Assembly: GCA_019264505.1 (NCBI GenBank)
Contig: JAHUZY010000512.1
Span: forward strand, 1 to 8,039
Direction of reading: 5' to 3'
Source of the DNA: Phenylobacterium sp.
GTDB taxonomy: Bacteria > Pseudomonadota > Alphaproteobacteria > Caulobacterales > Caulobacteraceae
DNA: 8,039 nt
Shown here: positions 5,106 through 8,039 of the stretch, piece by piece
Layout: every line of letters begins with the position of its first letter
Position numbering within the stretch: position 1 is the first letter of the stretch
Program-made: the position numbers and the translations under genes
The notes under the pieces: generated by a model
What the model saw: only the letters and a program-made list of their open reading frames with translations
The model's database searches: none
Told to the model about the DNA's origin: nothing

Positions 5106-5759
5106 TCAGGAGCGGGTCGAATCCTCGTCGCCGCCCAGGAAATCTGTGTGGAATTCCGGCGCCTCGCCGGCCAGGTCCAGGGGATCTTCATCGTCGCGGA
5201 CGGCGGTGGGATCGGGGACGGCGAAGTCCGGCGGCAGATCGAGGCTGAGCAGGCCCGCGGCCTTCATCTCCGCCATCCCGGGCAGGTCCGCCAGGCTCGC
5301 CAGGCCGTAATGCTCCAGGAAGGCCTCGGTGGTGCCATAGGTGACGGGGCGTCCAGGGCTTCGCCGGCGCCCCCGCATGCGAACCAGGCCCAGCTCCAGC
5401 AGGACGTCCAGTGTGCCCTTGCTGGCCTGAACCCCGCGCACGGCCTCGATCTCGGCCCGGGTCACGGGCTGGTGGTAGGCGATGATGGCCAGGGTCTCCT
5501 GAGCGGCCTTGGAGAGCCGCCGCGGCTCCTCCCGCTCCTCGGTCATCAGATGGGCGAGATCAGCGGCGGTCTGGAAACGCCAGCGGTCGGCGACGCAGGC
5601 CAGCTCTACGCCGCGCCCGGCATAGCGGGCCTTCAGCGCCATCAGGGCCGCGCCCACATCGGTCTGCGGCGGCAGGCGCTGCGCCAGATCGGCGGCGCTC
5701 AAGGGGCCGGCAGCGGCGAACAGCAGGGCCTCGATGGCGCGCTCGGCAGCCTCGCTCAT
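5106..5759 (-). CDS. scpB: Segregation and condensation protein ScpB
   Basis: The product (217 aa) is the winged-helix subunit that dimerises and binds ScpA in the Smc-ScpAB complex, which organises and separates the chromosome. The first winged helix is seen in EAAERAIEALLFAAAGPLS (3-21) and the second region in LSKAAQETLAIIAYHQPVTR (82-101), where the AIIAYHQPVTRAEIE motif is highly typical. GRPVTYGTTEAFLEHYGL (136-153) is the family's second hallmark. The acidic tail (about 187-217) is poorly conserved. ATG 5759-5757 overlaps the scpA stop (ATGA) and has a strong GGGGAGG seven bases upstream, so scpB has both coupling and its own binding site. The next gene, tatA, is separated by a promoter-bearing gap, so scpB probably ends this unit. 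No hairpin followed by T residues was seen behind it. Confidence 0.96.
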   Translation of the reverse strand: MSEAAERAIEALLFAAAGPLSAADLAQRLPPQTDVGAALMALKARYAGRGVELACVADRWRFQTAADLAHLMTEEREEPRRLSKAAQETLAIIAYHQPVTRAEIEAVRGVQASKGTLDVLLELGLVRMRGRRRSPGRPVTYGTTEAFLEHYGLASLADLPGMAEMKAAGLLSLDLPPDFAVPDPTAVRDDEDPLDLAGEAPEFHTDFLGGDEDSTRS

Positions 5760-6571
5760 GGGGCGGCCTCCCCGTGGCGGGCCCGCAGATAGAGATCGGC
5801 GAAGGCCTCCAGTTGGCGCGCCTCAAGCGCGCCCTCCTTGACCAGCTCCAGGCTCGCCGAGAGAGTCGAGGCGAGATAGGAGGCCCGCGACGGCCCCTCG
5901 CCTCCCCCGCCGCGCAGGGGCGCGACGCCAGCCAGCGGTGTCCAGCGTTCCAGCTCCGGCAGCAGGCCCCGCAGCCGCTCGCGGGCGGCCTCCAGGGGAT
6001 AGGCCCGGGGCGGGCGCGGCGCATAGCGGCGGCTCTCGTCCCGGCGTCGCTGGTCCAGATAGGCGTCCATCAGGCTGTAGAGGTCGCCCTCGATGCGCAT
6101 GGAGGGAATGATGCGGATGGCCTCGGGGTCACCCCGGCCAAACACCTCGCGGCCCAGCTGCGGCCGATCCTTGAGTGCGTCTGCGGCCAGGCGCATGGCG
6201 TCCAGCTTGGCCAGGCGAAAGGCCAGTTGGGCGGCCATCTCCTCGGCCGGCGGCTCCTCGGCCTGAGGACGCTCGGGCTTGGGCAGCAGCAGGCGGGATT
6301 TCAGATAGGTCAGCCAGGCGGCCATGACGAGATAGTCCGCCGCCAGGGAGAACCGCAGGCGCCGCGCCTGATGGACGAAGGCCAGATATTGCTCGGCGAG
6401 CTTCAGGACCGACAGCTTGAGCAGGTCGACCTTCTGGGTGCGGGCCAGCGCCAGCAGCACGTGCAGGGGGCCCTCATAGCCGTCCACATCGATGATCAGG
6501 GCCTCGCCATCCTCGGCCGCCGTGGCCGCGGCCTCGAAGTCGAGATTGGGCTGGAAGCCTTGCCCGCTCAT
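5756..6571 (-). CDS. scpA: Segregation and condensation protein ScpA
   Basis: The product (271 aa) is the kleisin subunit that bridges the Smc heads and carries ScpB. After about 28 variable residues comes the kleisin N-terminal pattern DGYEGPLHVLLALARTQKVDL (30-50) and LAEQYLAFV (58-66), with YLVMAAWLTYLKSRLLLP (80-97) typical of the family. A Pro/Glu-rich stretch follows (98-112). The C-terminal winged helix, which contacts an Smc head, is seen in LELVKEGALEARQLEAFADL (241-260). The start ATG 6571-6569 shares one base with the nagZ stop (TGATG), and a weak GGCGG lies upstream. The stop overlaps scpB by four bases. The order nagZ-scpA-scpB-tatA is common in alphaproteobacteria and helps identify this weakly conserved protein. 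Confidence 0.95.
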   Translation of the reverse strand: MSGQGFQPNLDFEAAATAAEDGEALIIDVDGYEGPLHVLLALARTQKVDLLKLSVLKLAEQYLAFVHQARRLRFSLAADYLVMAAWLTYLKSRLLLPKPERPQAEEPPAEEMAAQLAFRLAKLDAMRLAADALKDRPQLGREVFGRGDPEAIRIIPSMRIEGDLYSLMDAYLDQRRRDESRRYAPRPPRAYPLEAARERLRGLLPELERWTPLAGVAPLRGGGGEGPSRASYLASTLSASLELVKEGALEARQLEAFADLYLRARHGEAAP

Positions 6572-7587
6572 CAGCCGCCGTCGAAGGCCGATTGGAACCG
6601 GGCGCGGGCCTCGGCGAGGTCGATGGGTTCAGGCCGCTTGGCCAGCCGGGCGAGCGCGGCCTCGGCGCGGCGCCGGGCCTTGCCCGACAGCTTGCCGCAG
6701 GCCTCGGCAATCGGGGTCATCTCGGCCATGTCGCCATTGCAGTGGAGGACCACGTCGCAGCCGGCGGCCAGGGAGTCCTTGGTGCGCGCCTTGAAGTCGC
6801 CGGACAGGGCCTTCATCGACAGGTCATCACTCATCAGCAGGCCGTGGAAGCCGATGGACTCCCGAATGACGTGCTTGATCGCCTTGCGCGAGGTGGTCGC
6901 CGGGCGCTTGGGGTCGATGGCCGAGTAAACCACGTGGGCGGTCATCGCCATGGGCATGTCCGACAGCACCCGGAACGGGGCGAAATCGACGGCCTCCAGC
7001 TCCTCAAGCGATGCGTCGACCACCGGCAAGTCCAGATGACTGTCGGCCATGGACCGACCGTGGCCGGGAATGTGCTTGATGATCGGCAGGACCCCGCCGG
7101 CGATCAACCCCTCGGCCGCAGCCCGGCCCAGCAGGGCGACCTCCTCGGGCGTATCCCCATAGGCCCGGTCGCCGATGACGTCGTGGGCGCCGGCCTGAGG
7201 CACGTCCAGCACCGGCACGCAGTCGGCGTTGATCCCCAGCTCGGCCAGATCATGAGCCATCAGCCGAGCGCCCAGGCGGGTGATCTCCCGGCGCAGGAGC
7301 GGGTCATTGCCCGGCAGTTGCCCATAGGCGCGGCCGGTCGGATAGACCGGCCAGTGCGGCGGCCCCAGGCGCTGCACCCGGCCGCCCTCCTGGTCGATCA
7401 GAACGGGTGCGTCGTCACGGCCCACCGTGGCGCGCAGGGCGTCCACCAGGCGTCTCACCTGATCGGGGCTCTCCACATTGCGCTTGAAGAGGATGAAACC
7501 CCACGGCTTCACGTCGGCGAAGAAGGCCGCTTCCTCGCGGCTCAGCTCCAGCCCCGCGCAGCCAAGGATGCAGGCGCGCACGCTCAC
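6571..7587 (-). CDS. nagZ: Beta-N-acetylhexosaminidase NagZ (GH3)
   Basis: The product (338 aa) is a cytoplasmic glycoside hydrolase family 3 enzyme that removes GlcNAc from 1,6-anhydro-MurNAc peptides during peptidoglycan recycling. The motifs are in order: LIDQEGGRVQRL (63-74), the substrate-binding KHIPGHGRSMADSH (171-184), where D182 and H184 make the usual acid/base dyad of NagZ, and SDDLSMKAL (253-261), where D254 is the nucleophile. No signal peptide is seen, as expected. The length is that of Gram-negative NagZ. The start is GTG 7587-7585, overlapping the stop of the SPOR gene as GTGA; there is no clear Shine-Dalgarno sequence, so coupling is likely. In bacteria with ampC-ampR its product also influences beta-lactamase induction; nothing here shows that. 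Confidence 0.97.
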   Translation of the reverse strand: MSVRACILGCAGLELSREEAAFFADVKPWGFILFKRNVESPDQVRRLVDALRATVGRDDAPVLIDQEGGRVQRLGPPHWPVYPTGRAYGQLPGNDPLLRREITRLGARLMAHDLAELGINADCVPVLDVPQAGAHDVIGDRAYGDTPEEVALLGRAAAEGLIAGGVLPIIKHIPGHGRSMADSHLDLPVVDASLEELEAVDFAPFRVLSDMPMAMTAHVVYSAIDPKRPATTSRKAIKHVIRESIGFHGLLMSDDLSMKALSGDFKARTKDSLAAGCDVVLHCNGDMAEMTPIAEACGKLSGKARRRAEAALARLAKRPEPIDLAEARARFQSAFDGG

Positions 7588-8039
7588 CGGACGAAACAGC
7601 TGCGGCCGGCCGCCTTCAGGCGGTCGCAGTAGGCGGTGGCTTCGGCCCGTGACGAGAAGCCGGTGACATAGCCGCGATAGAGGGTCTTGCCGTTGCTCTC
7701 CACCGGCTCGACCCGCTTGCCCTTGCCGGCGGCGGAGTCCGGCAGAGCCCGCACGGCGTCGTTCCAGCCGGCGTCGGCCAGGGCCTCGGAGGAGAAGGCG
7801 CCCACCTGCACCATGGCGCCGCCGCTGGCGACGGCGGCAGGCGTCGGCGTCGAAGCCTTGGGCTCGGGCGCCTTGGCGACCGGCGCGGGCGCAGGCGCAG
7901 GGGCAGGGGCCTTGGCCGCAGGCGCCGGCTGGGCGGGCGGCGCGGGCTGGCTGGTCACCGGCGCCGTGGGCCGCAGCTGCGGATCGGGCCGCGCCTGCGG
8001 CTCCTCGGGCGGGGGGACGAAGTTGGGTTGGGCCGGGGC
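7584..8039 (-). CDS. C-terminal part of a SPOR-domain protein, probably FtsN (5' end outside window)
   Basis: The frame is open to the right edge, so the 151 residues seen are the C-terminal part only; an inner GTG at 7958 is not a convincing start. The first 70 residues or so are a Pro/Ala/Lys linker, as expected for a periplasmic stalk. The SPOR domain follows from about window base 7817 to the stop, beginning with MVQVGAF and ending CFVR. SPOR domains bind denuded peptidoglycan at division sites. Two Cys residues ten apart (in AYCDRL and GRSCFVR) could form a disulfide in the periplasm, but this was only seen, not shown. A membrane anchor would lie upstream of the window. From memory, Caulobacter FtsN is encoded next to nagZ, which supports FtsN; another SPOR protein is the alternative. 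It overlaps nagZ by four bases. Confidence 0.85.
   Translation of the reverse strand, partial: APAQPNFVPPPEEPQARPDPQLRPTAPVTSQPAPPAQPAPAAKAPAPAPAPAPVAKAPEPKASTPTPAAVASGGAMVQVGAFSSEALADAGWNDAVRALPDSAAGKGKRVEPVESNGKTLYRGYVTGFSSRAEATAYCDRLKAAGRSCFVR
7875..7912 (-). repeat. Six-base simple repeats encoding a Pro-Ala stalk
   Basis: Imperfect gcaggc/gcaggg units run through this stretch and encode alternating Ala-Pro in the SPOR protein linker. Such six-base units can gain or lose copies in frame, changing stalk length without disrupting the gene. Confidence 0.5.

Noticed and set aside
5774..7632. Two long plus-strand frames opposite scpA and nagZ
   Set aside because: Both mirror conserved genes with intact motifs on the other strand; no ribosome binding site or domain supports them.

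Overview
This window looks like a core chromosomal segment of an alphaproteobacterium of the Caulobacter/Phenylobacterium type (Caulobacterales). I infer this from the very high GC content, the gene order, alphaproteobacterial features in the Tat proteins, and a perfect CtrA-type box in one intergenic space. No part of it looks like a mobile element, phage, CRISPR array, RNA gene or foreign island. All eleven genes lie on the minus strand, so transcription runs from the right end of the window to the left.

Reading in the direction of transcription, the window opens inside a Pro/Ala-rich protein that ends in a SPOR domain (probably FtsN; its 5' part lies outside). It is followed with overlaps by nagZ (peptidoglycan recycling), scpA and scpB (the non-SMC subunits of the condensin-like complex). 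A 135-base gap with a good sigma-70-type promoter and a strong ribosome binding site precedes tatA. A 117-base gap with a hairpin and repeat fragments separates tatA from the overlapping pair tatB-tatC (Tat protein export). A 107-base gap then leads to serS (seryl-tRNA synthetase), which overlaps surE (survival nucleotidase), with pcm (isoaspartyl protein repair methyltransferase) starting one base after surE ends. After a 104-base gap carrying a TTAA-N7-TTAAC box, the window ends inside a gene for a lipoprotein whose position suggests a LysM/M23 factor of the NlpD/DipM kind.

The genes form tightly packed units: SPOR-nagZ-scpA-scpB, tatA, tatB-tatC, serS-surE-pcm, and the lipoprotein gene. 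Within units, genes overlap by one to four bases (ATGA, GTGA or TGATG junctions) or are one base apart, so translational coupling is likely. The themes are cell envelope and division (SPOR protein, NagZ, Tat, lipoprotein), chromosome organisation (ScpAB), and protein synthesis, repair and stress (SerS, SurE, Pcm).

I found no previously undescribed system here. The points most worth a second look are non-coding: the CtrA-type box plus GANTC site before the lipoprotein gene, the promoter and structured leader of tatA, the tatA/tatB intercistronic hairpin, and a same-orientation GCTCTAG repeat found in two intergenic spaces. In protein, a Gln in TatC replaces the intramembrane Glu known from E. 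coli.
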